Shown: piece by piece, positions 34,011 through 43,326 of the stretch
How the letters are laid out: each line of letters opens with the position of its first letter
How positions within the stretch are numbered: the first letter of the stretch is position 1
Assembly: GCF_905397375.1 (NCBI RefSeq)
Contig: NZ_CAJPVG010000011.1
Coordinates: forward strand, 62,001 to 126,000
Direction of reading: 5' to 3'
Origin: Ralstonia mannitolilytica
GTDB taxonomy: Bacteria > Pseudomonadota > Gammaproteobacteria > Burkholderiales > Burkholderiaceae
DNA: 64,000 nt
Program-made: the position numbers and the translations under genes
The notes under the pieces: generated by a model
What the model was told of the DNA's origin: nothing
Databases searched by the model: none
What the model saw: the letters and a program-made list of their open reading frames with translations, nothing else

Positions 34011-34060
34011 CGGTGCGCAGCCGTCGCCGATGACCGCCCTCGGGTAGCAAAGCTCAACAA

Positions 34061-34083
34061 AGCGCAAAGAAAACGTTTGCGCT
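34061..34083 (+). terminator. Hairpin between the PelA-like gene and the chemoreceptor
   Basis: AGCGCAAA and TTTGCGCT form a perfect 8-bp stem around a 7-base loop. It is followed by a weak T tract (CAAGCTTTTCC). It is either the terminator of the upstream gene or a small operator-like palindrome. Confidence 0.45.
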
Positions 34084-34141
34084 CAAGCTTTTCCTCGTTG
34101 ATCCGTTGTTAACCCGACTGACGATCCCGAGGAAAAACAAC

Positions 34142-36130
34142 ATGCGAGCGTCTGCGCCCCTGTCTGCGTCTTCACAACCCGCCGCGAGCCTCGGCACCCG
34201 GCTGGCCCTCATCGGCCTGGCCGCGCTGGTGCTGGTCTTCGGCTTGTTCGCGTTTGCGATTTCGCAATCGAGCCTGCGTACGCTGGAGGCCAATGCGCAG
34301 TCGGCCATGCACGACCAGGAAGCCGCCATGCGCGACATGATCGGCCTGTTCGACGGCACCATGCGCACGGAAGCCGACCGCTTCCTGACGGCGTTCGCCG
34401 ATGCCGCGCCCGGCCCGTACAGCGTCGATCCTGCCCAGACCGTGGAGATCGCCGGCAAGCCCACGCCCACGTTCAGGAGCGGCGACACGGTGCTGAACCT
34501 GAACTTCTCGGTGCCGGACAAGTTCTTCGCACGCACGGGGGGCACGATCGCCACCGTCTTTGCGCGCACGGGCGACGATTTCGTCCGCGTGACCACCTCG
34601 CTGAAAAAGGAAAACGGGGAGCGCGCCATCGGTACACTGCTCGACCGGGCACACCCGAGCTACAAGGCGCTGATGGCCGGCGAGCCGTTCCGCGGCCTGG
34701 CGTGGCTGTTTGGCGTGCCTTACATGAGCAAGTACGAGCCGGTGCGCGACGCCTCGGGCAAGGTCATCGGCGCGCTGTACGTGGGTGTGGACGTGCGCTC
34801 GGAACTGGCGCTGCTCAAGGACAAGATCCGCGCGCACGGGATCGGCAAGACGGGCGGCTACTTCGTCATCGACGGCAAGCCCGGCGCCGACCAGGGCAAG
34901 GTGCTCATCGACCGCAACCAGGCCCGCGAAGGCAAGAACCTGATCGACGTGAAGGACGCCGCCGGCCTGGCCTGGGTGCGCGAGATGATCGAGCGCAAGG
35001 AAGGCACGCTGCGCCATACGCTGCCCGATACCGAAGGCGGGCCCGCGCGCGAGCGCTTCACCGTCTTCACGCAGTATCCGGACTGGAAGCTGGTGATCGC
35101 CGGCACGGCGTATGTGGACGAGCTTGAAGCCGACCTCATCTCGGCGCGCAACCGGTTCCTGCTGCTCGGGCTGGCGCTGGGCGCGCTCCTCGCTGGCGGC
35201 CTCTACTGGATGTTGCGCCGCGCGGTAAGCGCGCCGCTGGCCGAAGTGGTGAACGTGGCCCAGCGCGTGGCCGCCGGCGACCTCACACACCGCCTGCCCA
35301 CCGCGCGCCGCGACGAAATCGGCCAATTGATGCGCGCCATCAACGGCGTGGGCGATGGCCTGACGGGCATCGTCGACAAGGTGCGCGCGAGCGCCTCCAC
35401 CATCGCCTCGAGCACCGGCCAGATCGCCGCTGGCAATGCGGATCTCTCCGCCCGCACCGAAGCCCAGGCCGGCAACCTCGAGCGCACGGCCTCCAGCATC
35501 GAAGAACTGGCCGCCACCGTACGCCAGAACGCCGACAGCGCCCAGCATGCCCACGACATGGTGCAAGCCGCCAGCGAAGCGGCGCGCATGGGCGGGCAGA
35601 CGGTGGAGCGGCTGGTCGGCACCATGTCGGGCATTCACGCCACAGCGCAGAAGATTGCCGACATCACCGGCATCATCGACGGCATTGCCTTCCAGACCAA
35701 CATCCTGGCGCTCAACGCCGCGGTCGAAGCGGCCCGCGCAGGCGAGCAGGGCCGCGGCTTCGCGGTGGTGGCTGGCGAAGTGCGCAGCCTCGCGCAGCGC
35801 AGCGCGGCCGCCGCCAAGGAGATCAAGGCGCTCATCAACCGCTCGGTCGAGGAAGTGCAATCGGGTAACGAGGCTGCCCGCGGCGCCGGCGAAGCGATGC
35901 AGGACATCGTCACGCGCGTCGAGCGCATTACCGGCCTGATGGGCGAGATCAGCCATGCCTCGCGCGAGCAGTCTCAGGGCATTGAAGAGGTCAACCGCGC
36001 CGTGACGTCGATGGACGAGGTGACGCAGCAGAACGCAGCGCTGGTGGAGGAGGCCGCCGCCGCCGCGGAAAGCCTGCGCCAGCAGGCGCAGGAGCTGCGC
36101 GGCGCGGTGGACGTGTTCCGCCTTGCCTGA
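34142..36130 (+). CDS. Methyl-accepting chemotaxis protein with Cache sensor
   Basis: A 662-residue chemoreceptor: membrane helix near residues 20-45, periplasmic Cache-type sensor (about 45-340, including FARTGDDFVRVTTSLKKENG and YEPVRDASGKVIGALYVGVD), second membrane helix, and HAMP (AVSAPLAEVVNVAQRVAAGDL). The long signalling coiled coil has the invariant tip GIAFQTNILALNAAVEAARAG. It relays ligand binding to CheA/CheW. No che genes flank it. A single ATG at 34142 fits the first helix. Confidence 0.92.
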   Translation: MRASAPLSASSQPAASLGTRLALIGLAALVLVFGLFAFAISQSSLRTLEANAQSAMHDQEAAMRDMIGLFDGTMRTEADRFLTAFADAAPGPYSVDPAQTVEIAGKPTPTFRSGDTVLNLNFSVPDKFFARTGGTIATVFARTGDDFVRVTTSLKKENGERAIGTLLDRAHPSYKALMAGEPFRGLAWLFGVPYMSKYEPVRDASGKVIGALYVGVDVRSELALLKDKIRAHGIGKTGGYFVIDGKPGADQGKVLIDRNQAREGKNLIDVKDAAGLAWVREMIERKEGTLRHTLPDTEGGPARERFTVFTQYPDWKLVIAGTAYVDELEADLISARNRFLLLGLALGALLAGGLYWMLRRAVSAPLAEVVNVAQRVAAGDLTHRLPTARRDEIGQLMRAINGVGDGLTGIVDKVRASASTIASSTGQIAAGNADLSARTEAQAGNLERTASSIEELAATVRQNADSAQHAHDMVQAASEAARMGGQTVERLVGTMSGIHATAQKIADITGIIDGIAFQTNILALNAAVEAARAGEQGRGFAVVAGEVRSLAQRSAAAAKEIKALINRSVEEVQSGNEAARGAGEAMQDIVTRVERITGLMGEISHASREQSQGIEEVNRAVTSMDEVTQQNAALVEEAAAAAESLRQQAQELRGAVDVFRLA

Positions 36131-36311
36131 AGCATAGGGTGGCGGCGTCTGTCACGTTGCGTTGCAATTAGCGAGAATCAGGCGCCCGATCGATGCAAAC
36201 CTGTACGTGGCGGAACTGCAGCGCGGCAGGGGCGCTCGCAGCACGATATCCGCCGCTGTTTTTTGCAACAGAACGTGGCGGAAAGACGAACCCGCAAGCG
36301 CGCCACCGTTC

Positions 36312-36896
36312 ATGTCCACCGCAGATTCCTCTTTCCATTCCGTCGTTGCCATCGACGATCACCCCATCGTCCTGGAATCCATTCACGCACTGCTGGCCGG
36401 CTCGCCGCACCTGCGTCTCGTAGCCACTGCGGCGGATGGCGCCGAGGGTCTGCAGCTGATCCGGTCGGCGCGCCCCAAGCTCGCCATCGTCGACATCAAC
36501 CTGCCGAGCCTCGACGGGCTTGAGCTCGTGCGGCGCGTGCGCGCCCAGCGGCACGACATCGGCCTGGTCGTCACGTCCGCTGACACGACGGGCCACGAGG
36601 CGCGGCTCGCGTTCCTCGCCGGGGCCAACGCCTATGTGCCGAAATCCGAAGCGACCTCCGTGCTGACCGCAGCGCTGCAGCTGGCCGCGCGCGGGTACCT
36701 GTCGTTCCCCCGTTCGGCCATCGGCGCGTCCGAAGGCTCGGGCCTCGATACGCTCACCAAACGCGAAATGCGCGTGAACCAGCTCCTAGCCGAGGGGTAT
36801 CGGAACACGGAAATCGCCAGGCGCCTGGGCATCTCCCCGAAGACGGTGTCCACCTTCAAGCACCGGATTTCCCGCAAGATCGGACTGCCTGAGTGA
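36312..36896 (+). CDS. LuxR-type response regulator
   Basis: A 194-residue NarL/FixJ regulator. The receiver has the acidic patch AIDDHPIVLES and phosphorylated Asp in LAIVDINLPSLDG, with Lys in YVPKSEA. The HTH is LTKREMRVNQLLAEGYRNTE, then IARRLGISPKTVSTFKHRI. ATG 36312 is the first at the conserved N-terminus. It ends at a terminator and has no partner kinase nearby. Confidence 0.87.
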   Translation: MSTADSSFHSVVAIDDHPIVLESIHALLAGSPHLRLVATAADGAEGLQLIRSARPKLAIVDINLPSLDGLELVRRVRAQRHDIGLVVTSADTTGHEARLAFLAGANAYVPKSEATSVLTAALQLAARGYLSFPRSAIGASEGSGLDTLTKREMRVNQLLAEGYRNTEIARRLGISPKTVSTFKHRISRKIGLPE

Positions 36897-36927
36897 GTGC
36901 TCCCAACGCTCAGCGCAGGCAAAAAAA

Positions 36928-36953
36928 AAGAGGCCGCGGGTCGGCGGCCTCTT
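36928..36953. terminator. Terminator after the response regulator
   Basis: AAGAGGCCGC and GCGGCCTCTT form a 10-bp stem around GGGTCG. An A9 run precedes it, so on the minus strand it would act as a strong terminator; on the plus strand the T tract is only two bases. Confidence 0.55.
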
Positions 36954-37294
36954 AAGGTCGATATGAAGCTGTGAAACTGTCATTCAAGCTTCGGCCGGAA
37001 TCATAATCGAGAATTGCCGGCCCATTAGACTTTATTTTTCATCGTTTTTTTGATTACATTGCGCATATTCTGGATTACAGATCGTAAGGCATTGGATTTC
37101 ACGCGTACAAGCGTGCCTTACGGTTTGGCTTCAGACAATGTAAGGTATTGATTTCAAAGAAAAAAATTTGCGTATTAATTTCGGTTTCGTATTTACCACA
37201 GCGTGATCGCTTTCAGTATCGCCCCCATTCCTTCGGCATACATAATTGCCACCCATCGCAATTCCCCGCGATAGTGTTTTTCAAGGAAAACGAT
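36954..37294 (+). promoter_or_regulatory. AT-rich leader of the porin gene with repeats
   Basis: The stretch is visibly rich in A+T compared with its surroundings. It holds an inverted repeat CGTAAGGC/GCCTTACG (37083-37122) enclosing CACGC/GCGTG. It also holds a direct repeat, GTAAGGCATTGGATTTCA at 37084-37101 and GTAAGGTATTGATTTCA at 37140-37156. These suit binding of a regulator of porin expression. An AAGGA site precedes the start. Confidence 0.5.
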
Positions 37295-38374
37295 ATGAAG
37301 ATCAAGCTGTTTGCGGCCGCTGCTGCCGCTCTGGTTTCCGCCGGCGCGTTCGCTCAATCGAGCGTGACGATGTACGGTGTGGTTGATGCCGGCGTTGAGT
37401 GGGTGAACAAGGCGCCGGGTAATGGCGGTTCTCGCGGTGCCGTGCAGTCGGGCGGCTTGTCCGGTTCGCGCTGGGGCCTGCGCGGCGCTGAAGACCTGGG
37501 CGGCGGCCTGAAGGGCATCTTCAACCTGGAAAGCGGTTTCAACCTGGACGACGGCAGGATGGGCCAGGGCGATCGCCTGTTCGGTCGTAACGCCTACGTC
37601 GGGCTGGAAGGCCAGTGGGGCCGACTGACCCTGGGGCGCCAGCAGACCCTGCTGTATGACTTCGGCCTGCAGTACGACCCGATGGCCGTTTCGCGCTATT
37701 CGCTGGCTTCGCAGGATGTCGCCATGGCGGGCCGCGCAGACAACGCGGTGAAATACGTCGGTACGTTCGCTGGCGTGACCGCGTCGGCGCTGTACTCGAC
37801 GCGCAACGACGGCCAGGAGATCGCCGGCGCCAGCAAGCTGGGCCGCGAGTGGAGCCTGGGGCTGAATTACGCGATCGGCCCGTTCTCCGTGGGCGCCGTG
37901 TATGACCAGATGCGCGGGAACACGGACGTGCCGGCCGCCTACGGCATCGTCTCCGACCTCAAGGTGCAACGCGCGACGATCGGCGGTACCTACGTGTACG
38001 GCCCGGCCAAGCTGTTTGCGGGTTATCGCTGGCTCAACACGACGCACCCGCTGGCGTCCGAATCGGTGCTGCGTTCGAACCTGTACTGGCTGGGCGCCGG
38101 CTATCAGGCCACTCCGGCCCTGACGCTGACGGGTACGGCCTACTACCAGAACTTCAAGACCACCGGTGCAGGCAACCCGTGGCTGTTTGTCCTGAGCGGC
38201 GACTATGCGCTGTCCAAGCGCACCGACGCTTACCTGAATCTCGCCTACGCCAAGAACAGCAGCAATGCAGCCTTGCCGCTGGGCGTGGCCGGCCTGGGCG
38301 ACGTCTTCACCAGCACGGACGGCAGCAGCAACAACCAGATGGGCGCCATGGTTGGTATACGCCACAAGTTCTGA
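37295..38374 (+). CDS. General porin (OmpC-like, Burkholderiales type)
   Basis: A 359-residue outer-membrane porin with a typical signal peptide (MKIKLFAAAAAALVSAGAFA). The mature part opens QSSVTMYGVVDAGVEW, and the conserved loop block GGLSGSRWGLRGAEDLGGGL follows; it ends in NNQMGAMVGIRHKF with the terminal Phe. It forms trimers that let small hydrophilic solutes across. ATG 37295 has AAGGA upstream. Followed by a strong bidirectional terminator. Confidence 0.93.
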   Translation: MKIKLFAAAAAALVSAGAFAQSSVTMYGVVDAGVEWVNKAPGNGGSRGAVQSGGLSGSRWGLRGAEDLGGGLKGIFNLESGFNLDDGRMGQGDRLFGRNAYVGLEGQWGRLTLGRQQTLLYDFGLQYDPMAVSRYSLASQDVAMAGRADNAVKYVGTFAGVTASALYSTRNDGQEIAGASKLGREWSLGLNYAIGPFSVGAVYDQMRGNTDVPAAYGIVSDLKVQRATIGGTYVYGPAKLFAGYRWLNTTHPLASESVLRSNLYWLGAGYQATPALTLTGTAYYQNFKTTGAGNPWLFVLSGDYALSKRTDAYLNLAYAKNSSNAALPLGVAGLGDVFTSTDGSSNNQMGAMVGIRHKF

Positions 38375-38392
38375 GTGCGCTTGATCGGCTTG

Positions 38393-38425
38393 AAAAAAAA
38401 ACCCGGGCACTGCCCGGGTTTTTTC
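38393..38425. terminator. Bidirectional terminator
   Basis: AACCCGGGC and GCCCGGGTT pair around ACT, with an A run before and TTTTTT after. It serves the porin gene and the convergent ferritin-like gene. Confidence 0.9.
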
Positions 38426-38445
38426 TTTGGCGTCCGAATTGCCGA

Positions 38446-39300
38446 TCAGTGCAGCATGACGCGCCGCACCAGCGCAACCAGCGGCGGCCGGATCGAGCGC
38501 TCGAACCCCGGGCGCAGGCGCAGCGGCTTGAGCAGCATCTTGGCCGCCATGTCGATCGGCAGATGCGAGCGTACCAGCGCGCTCACGCGCGAATTCAGGG
38601 CCCGCACATCGGCTTCGGGCACGTCTTCCTGGCCGCGTTCGATGCGCAGCACATTGCGCAGGGCGATCATCGAGTCTTCGTTCTTGATCTCACGCAGGCG
38701 CGAGGCGAGCGCCTTCAGTACGCGCGTGCGGCCGACGCCTTCGTATGCGTTGCATTCGTTGAAGAAGCGGAAGAAGTGCTTGTAATGCCGGACCTCGTCG
38801 GCGGAGATGCGGCTGGCCAGGTCGCGCAGCACGGGCTCGTCGGCATCGGCGGCGGCCTGGGCGATGGCGCGGTAGAACGTGGCGGTGCCGGTCTCGACCA
38901 CGCAGCGCGCAACCATCTCCAGTGCCTGCGTGGGCTCGAAGTGGTCGACCGAGCAGGTGACCGAGTATTCCTCGAAGAAGCGCGCGTAGCCCCGCTCCCA
39001 GTCGAATTCGGGCCAGACCGTTTCGACGTAGCGGCGCAGCGCACGGCCGTGCTGGAGCTCTTCGCGCTCCCAATGGGAGATCAGCCAGTGCGCTGTTTCC
39101 GGGCGGTCGGCGTAGTACTGGGCGAGGTTGCCGGCGTAGAGATCGGAGCCGCTCTCGATGAACGAGGCACTGGCGACGAGGTAGAACAGCGTGCGGTTTT
39201 CCCGCACGCGTGCGACGTCGATGCTGTCGTAGGCGATCTCCTGGATCGTCCAGGGCAGCTGTCCACTCGCGGATTCGGTTTGTAGATGAACCTGTGACAC
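38446..39300 (-). CDS. Ferritin-like diiron domain protein
   Basis: A 284-residue all-helical protein with diiron ligand pattern. FIESGSD supplies the first Glu, WEREELQHG an ExxH, CVVETGTATFYRA another Glu, and SADEVRHYKHFF a second ExxH. It resembles acyl-ACP desaturase-like or ferritin-like oxidases. The substrate is not apparent. No signal peptide. Start 39300 is the first Met before the conserved helices. It converges with the porin gene at the shared terminator. Confidence 0.8.
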   Translation of the reverse strand: MSQVHLQTESASGQLPWTIQEIAYDSIDVARVRENRTLFYLVASASFIESGSDLYAGNLAQYYADRPETAHWLISHWEREELQHGRALRRYVETVWPEFDWERGYARFFEEYSVTCSVDHFEPTQALEMVARCVVETGTATFYRAIAQAAADADEPVLRDLASRISADEVRHYKHFFRFFNECNAYEGVGRTRVLKALASRLREIKNEDSMIALRNVLRIERGQEDVPEADVRALNSRVSALVRSHLPIDMAAKMLLKPLRLRPGFERSIRPPLVALVRRVMLH

Positions 39301-39441
39301 GGCGCGTCCTCCGTTGGCGTGGCCGCAAAAAGCGGGCCGCCTCTAACGTGAGAATGAGACATCACGTACCAGGTTTCAAGACAGATTGGCTCGCGTAAAG
39401 GTTCCTGACAGCAATCTTCTGCGCGTCAAGTGGCGTCGAAG

Positions 39442-40689
39442 TTACGGCGATTGCGCCACGTCGCGACCGGGAAGCACCGTACGCGCGGGGCGACGCTGGG
39501 CCCGCCGCAGGCCATAGCTGAATGCCGCGAGTGCGACCAGCGCGGCTGCCACCATCGCCCACTCCACGGCGGCATAGCCTCCGGTGGCCTTCCACAGCAG
39601 CGCGCCGAGCCACGGCGCGCCGGCCTGTGCGAGCAGCACGGGCGTCATCATCAGCCCATTGAGCGTGGCGTACTGGTTGCGCGAGACCAGCTCCGGCATG
39701 GCGATCGCGCGGACCATGGTGTTGATGCCGTTGGCCGCGCCGTAGACGAGGGCGAAGCCGATCAGCAGCGGCCCGGTGGAGACGGCCAGCAGCACGAGGG
39801 CGAGGGCCATGGCGGCATACGTCCAGGGTGCGATGCGCACCGGCCGCGTGGAGTGCAGCCGCATCATGGCGAGGCGCCCGAGCACCTGCGCCGGGCCGAT
39901 GAGGGCAGCGATCAGCAACTGGCGGCTGGTTGGCACGCCTTTCTCGGTCAGCAGCGGAATCAGGTGGGCCCCCAGTACGGTGGCGACCAGGCTCGTGGCC
40001 ACGAACGCCAGGACCACCGCCCAGAACACCGGCATGTGCAGTGCCATGCGCCACGCCGAGACATGGATCGGCGTGGTCGGATCCAGTGTCGTCGCGGCGT
40101 GGGCCGCCGGCCGCACGCGAAGCCGCGCGTGGATCGGCAGGCAGACCGCCACATGCGCCAGCGCAAACAGCTGCAGCGTGTGCCGCCAACCGATGGAGTT
40201 CACGCCCCACTGCGCAAGCGGGATGCAGATCGTGCTGGAGAACCCCGCAATCAGCGTGAGGCCGATGATCGGGCGCTGATACGCATCGCCGAACGCCTGC
40301 CGCAGCACGACGAAGGCGGGGTCGTACAGCGTCGTGGCCATCGCGACCCCCATGGGCAGCCAGAGCAGCAGGAAGGCGGCCTCGCTGCCCACGAGCGACC
40401 ACGCCAGCAGGCTTGCCGCCGCCAGCACCGTGCCGACGCCCATGACGCGCCGCGCCGGCCATCGGTCCAGCATGCGCCCGACCCAGAACGAGCACAACGC
40501 CCACACCAGCAACCCCAGCGAGAAGCCGCCCGCCAGGAACGGCCGCGCCCAGCCGAGCGCGTCGTGCATCGGCGCCAGAAACACGGTGAACGTGAAATAC
40601 AGCGTGCCCCACGAGACCGTTTGTGCGAGGCCGAGCAGCACGACAAGGCGCCGGCCTTCAGCCGAGGCCGGCGAGAGCATGGGGGTCAT
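39442..40689 (-). CDS. MFS transporter
   Basis: A 415-residue twelve-helix major facilitator. Helix 1 is LLGLAQTVSWGTLYFTFTVFL, and loop 2-3 has VGRMLDRWPARRVMGVG. The closest groups are monocarboxylate or unknown-substrate MFS_1 proteins; I cannot pick the substrate. ATG 40689 is used, though an upstream frame is open. Next to a Crp-like gene in the same direction. Confidence 0.8.
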   Translation of the reverse strand: MTPMLSPASAEGRRLVVLLGLAQTVSWGTLYFTFTVFLAPMHDALGWARPFLAGGFSLGLLVWALCSFWVGRMLDRWPARRVMGVGTVLAAASLLAWSLVGSEAAFLLLWLPMGVAMATTLYDPAFVVLRQAFGDAYQRPIIGLTLIAGFSSTICIPLAQWGVNSIGWRHTLQLFALAHVAVCLPIHARLRVRPAAHAATTLDPTTPIHVSAWRMALHMPVFWAVVLAFVATSLVATVLGAHLIPLLTEKGVPTSRQLLIAALIGPAQVLGRLAMMRLHSTRPVRIAPWTYAAMALALVLLAVSTGPLLIGFALVYGAANGINTMVRAIAMPELVSRNQYATLNGLMMTPVLLAQAGAPWLGALLWKATGGYAAVEWAMVAAALVALAAFSYGLRRAQRRPARTVLPGRDVAQSP

Positions 40690-40781
40690 GGAGAAGACGC
40701 GTTGGCGCCGGACGAACGCCCGGCGTACGCGCATTCTAGCGACGCTGCTCCGATCGCGCGTGCCCCGTCGGCGGGGCATGC

Positions 40782-41477
40782 TCAGGCGTTGCCGCCGAAC
40801 AGCCTGCGCAGTGCCGCCGTATCGACGAGCTCGACCGTCCGGTAGTGGCACCGCACCCATCCGGCACGCTGCCATGCCTGCAGGTACTTCGAGATCGTCT
40901 GCCGCGAGCGTGCCAGCATGCGCCCCAGTTCTTCGTTGCTGGCGGCTACGGTGCAGCCGTCGCCCGCCCGGGCGAGCTGCAGCAGGCGCTGGGCCAGGCG
41001 CGCATCGGCCGGCATCTCGCTGGCGCGCTCGAACTCGTCGAAGATCAGGCGGATGCGCTGGCAGAGCTGCTGCATCAGCGCCCACATGGCGGCCGGGTAG
41101 ACGGATACCACCCGCGCAAATGCCGCGCTGCCGAGCAGGATCAGCGTGGTCGACCCCTGGGCGTGCGCGCTGTGGGTGCGGCCGCCGCCGTCGATGAGGG
41201 CGATCTCGCCAAACCATTCGCCGGCGCGCAGCACGCCGTAGACGAGTTCGCTGCCGCCGCCGGTCGTGCGGCTGATGCGCACGCGGCCGCGCACGATCAG
41301 GAACATGCCCTGCGCCGGCCCGCCGTGCGGGTGGATGCATTCGCCGTCGGGGTAGGTGACGAGCCGGGTGGTGGGGGCGATCTCGGCCAGCAGTTCGGCC
41401 GGCGCATCGCGCAGCCAGCCCTGGGCCAGTTGGGCGGGCGTCGGCGCCGGAGCGGTATGGGAGACGTCTGCAGGCAT
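40782..41477 (-). CDS. Crp/Fnr-family transcriptional regulator
   Basis: A 231-residue protein with N-terminal cyclic-nucleotide-binding beta barrel (GGPAQGMFLIVRGRVRISRT, then AGEWFGEIALIDGGGRTHSA) and C-terminal winged helix (ASNEELGRMLARSRQTISKYL). There is no N-terminal cysteine cluster, so it is not an oxygen-sensing Fnr. The phosphate cassette position reads GEIALIDGGGRTHSA, somewhat unlike cAMP-binding Crp. It stands between an MFS gene and an HD-domain gene, divergent from the latter. Confidence 0.87.
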   Translation of the reverse strand: MPADVSHTAPAPTPAQLAQGWLRDAPAELLAEIAPTTRLVTYPDGECIHPHGGPAQGMFLIVRGRVRISRTTGGGSELVYGVLRAGEWFGEIALIDGGGRTHSAHAQGSTTLILLGSAAFARVVSVYPAAMWALMQQLCQRIRLIFDEFERASEMPADARLAQRLLQLARAGDGCTVAASNEELGRMLARSRQTISKYLQAWQRAGWVRCHYRTVELVDTAALRRLFGGNA

Positions 41478-41632
41478 GGCGGCATGGTGCAGCGATGGGC
41501 GACCGGCCCATTGTCAAGCGCTTGACAGTCTGCGTGCAAGCGCCGGGCACAGAATGGCCCTTCAGCCGCGCAAACGCCGTCCATACGACGCGGCACCGAC
41601 GCGACCATTCCGGCGACGAAGGAGACACCCCA

Positions 41633-42262
41633 ATGACCGATCCCCAACACACCGCCGCGCGCGCGACGTTCTCCCATATGGAGCACGGCACGCGCGAGGA
41701 CTGGGCCGCCATCTCGGCCGAGTTCATGCCCTATGCCCGCGCGCTGCCCGATCGCGTGCTCGCGCACCTGAAGCTGCTCGACGGGGATTGCGGCGGCTTC
41801 CCCATCGACCGTCTCGCGCATTCCCTGCAAACCGCCACGCTCGCCCACCGCGACGGGCGCGACGAGGAATACGTCGTGTGCGCGCTGTTGCACGACATTG
41901 GCGACACGCTGGGCAGCTTCAACCATCCGGACATCGCCGCGGCCATCCTCAAGCCGTTCGTGAGTCCGGAAAACCTGTGGATGGTCGAGAAGCACGGCAT
42001 CTTCCAGGGCTACTACTTCTTCCACCATCTCGGGCTCGACCGCAACCTGCGCGAGCAGTACCGCAACCAGCCCGAGCTGTTCGAGCGCACCGCCGAGTTC
42101 TGCGCCAAATACGACGCCGCCGCCTTCATGCCGGATTACGACAACCTGCCGCTGTCGTTCTTCGAGCCGATGGTGCGGCGCGTGCTCGCCAAGCCACGCA
42201 ACTCCATCTACGTGAAGGAAGGCGAGAGCGAACTGTCGCAGCCGAAAGCCGCGGCAGCGTGA
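41633..42262 (+). CDS. HD-domain phosphohydrolase-like protein
   Basis: A 209-residue HD-fold protein. The metal-binding HD motif is VVCALLHDIGDTLGS, and a second His pair is in HGIFQGYYFFHHLG. Similar proteins include the mixed-valence diiron MIOX/PhnZ group, but the substrate is not predictable. AAGGAG precedes ATG 41633. It is divergent from the Crp-like gene, its possible regulator. Confidence 0.82.
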   Translation: MTDPQHTAARATFSHMEHGTREDWAAISAEFMPYARALPDRVLAHLKLLDGDCGGFPIDRLAHSLQTATLAHRDGRDEEYVVCALLHDIGDTLGSFNHPDIAAAILKPFVSPENLWMVEKHGIFQGYYFFHHLGLDRNLREQYRNQPELFERTAEFCAKYDAAAFMPDYDNLPLSFFEPMVRRVLAKPRNSIYVKEGESELSQPKAAAA

Positions 42263-42271
42263 CGTGCCGGC

Positions 42272-43267
42272 CTAGCCCTTCACCACATTGACGGGCGAGC
42301 CTGCCGCCCACGCCGCCACGTTGGCGAGTGTGGTGTCGGCAATGCCCGCCAGCGCTTCGCGCGTAAAGAACGCCTGATGCGCGGTCACGATGACGTTGGG
42401 AAAGCTCAGCAGCCGCGCCAGCACGTCGTCCTGCAGCACGTCGGCGGAGCGGTCTTCGAAGAACAGATCGGCCTCTTCTTCGTAGACGTCGAGCCCAAGG
42501 TGGCCGAGCTGGCCGCTCTTGAGCGCGTCGATCAGGGCGGGGCTGTCCACCAGCCCGCCGCGGCTCGTGTTGATGAGCATGGCGCCCGGCTTCATGCTGG
42601 CGAGCGCGCTGGCGTCGATGAGGTGGTGTGTGCCGGCGTTGAGCGGGCAATGCAGGCTGACGATATCGGCCTGCGCCAGCAATTCCGGCAGCGGCACGTA
42701 GCGCACGTCCAGCGCCGTCAGCGCCGCTTGCGGAAACGGATCGAATGCCAGCACGTGACAGCCGAAACCCGCCATGATGCGCGCGAACACCTGGCCGATC
42801 TGCCCCGTGCCGACGACGCCGACAGTCTTGCCGGCCAGGTCGAACCCCAGCAATCCGTCCAGCGAGAAATCGCCTTCGCGCGTGCGATTGCAGGCGCGGT
42901 GCAGCCGCCGGTTCAGCGTGAGGATCATGCCGACCGCATGTTCGGCCACCGCGTGCGGCGAATACGCCGGCACGCGTACCACGGTCAGCCCCAGCCGCTG
43001 CGCGGCCGCCAGGTCGACATGGTTGAAGCCCGCCGAGCGCAACGCGATCAGCCGCGTGCCGCCCGCCGCCAGCGCCTCGAGCACTTCCGCATCGAGGCAA
43101 TCATTCACGAACGGGCATACCACTTCAAAGCCGGCCGCGAGGGATGCCGTCTGCGCGTCGAGGTGCGCGCGCTGGAAAACGAAGTCGAAGCCGTGGCCGC
43201 CACGCGCGAGTGAGGCGCGGAAGCTGTCTTCGTCGTAACGGTGGCTGCTGAAAAAGAGAATGCGCAT
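42272..43267 (-). CDS. ldhA: D-lactate dehydrogenase-like 2-hydroxyacid dehydrogenase
   Basis: A 331-residue D-2-hydroxyacid dehydrogenase. The NAD-binding motif is VGVVGTGQIGQVFARI. The catalytic Arg is in INTSRGGLVDS, with Glu in GLDVYEEEADLF, and the family His lies near TAHQAFFTREAL. The LdhA subgroup feature is the C-terminal ending GSPVNVVKG. It reduces pyruvate to D-lactate in the cytoplasm or acts on a related 2-oxo acid. Confidence 0.88.
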   Translation of the reverse strand: MRILFFSSHRYDEDSFRASLARGGHGFDFVFQRAHLDAQTASLAAGFEVVCPFVNDCLDAEVLEALAAGGTRLIALRSAGFNHVDLAAAQRLGLTVVRVPAYSPHAVAEHAVGMILTLNRRLHRACNRTREGDFSLDGLLGFDLAGKTVGVVGTGQIGQVFARIMAGFGCHVLAFDPFPQAALTALDVRYVPLPELLAQADIVSLHCPLNAGTHHLIDASALASMKPGAMLINTSRGGLVDSPALIDALKSGQLGHLGLDVYEEEADLFFEDRSADVLQDDVLARLLSFPNVIVTAHQAFFTREALAGIADTTLANVAAWAAGSPVNVVKG

Positions 43268-43326
43268 GGCGGTGGGGCAAGCGGACGTGATGCCTGCAGC
43301 TTACTCGCACCGCCGGGTGCCGGCGC

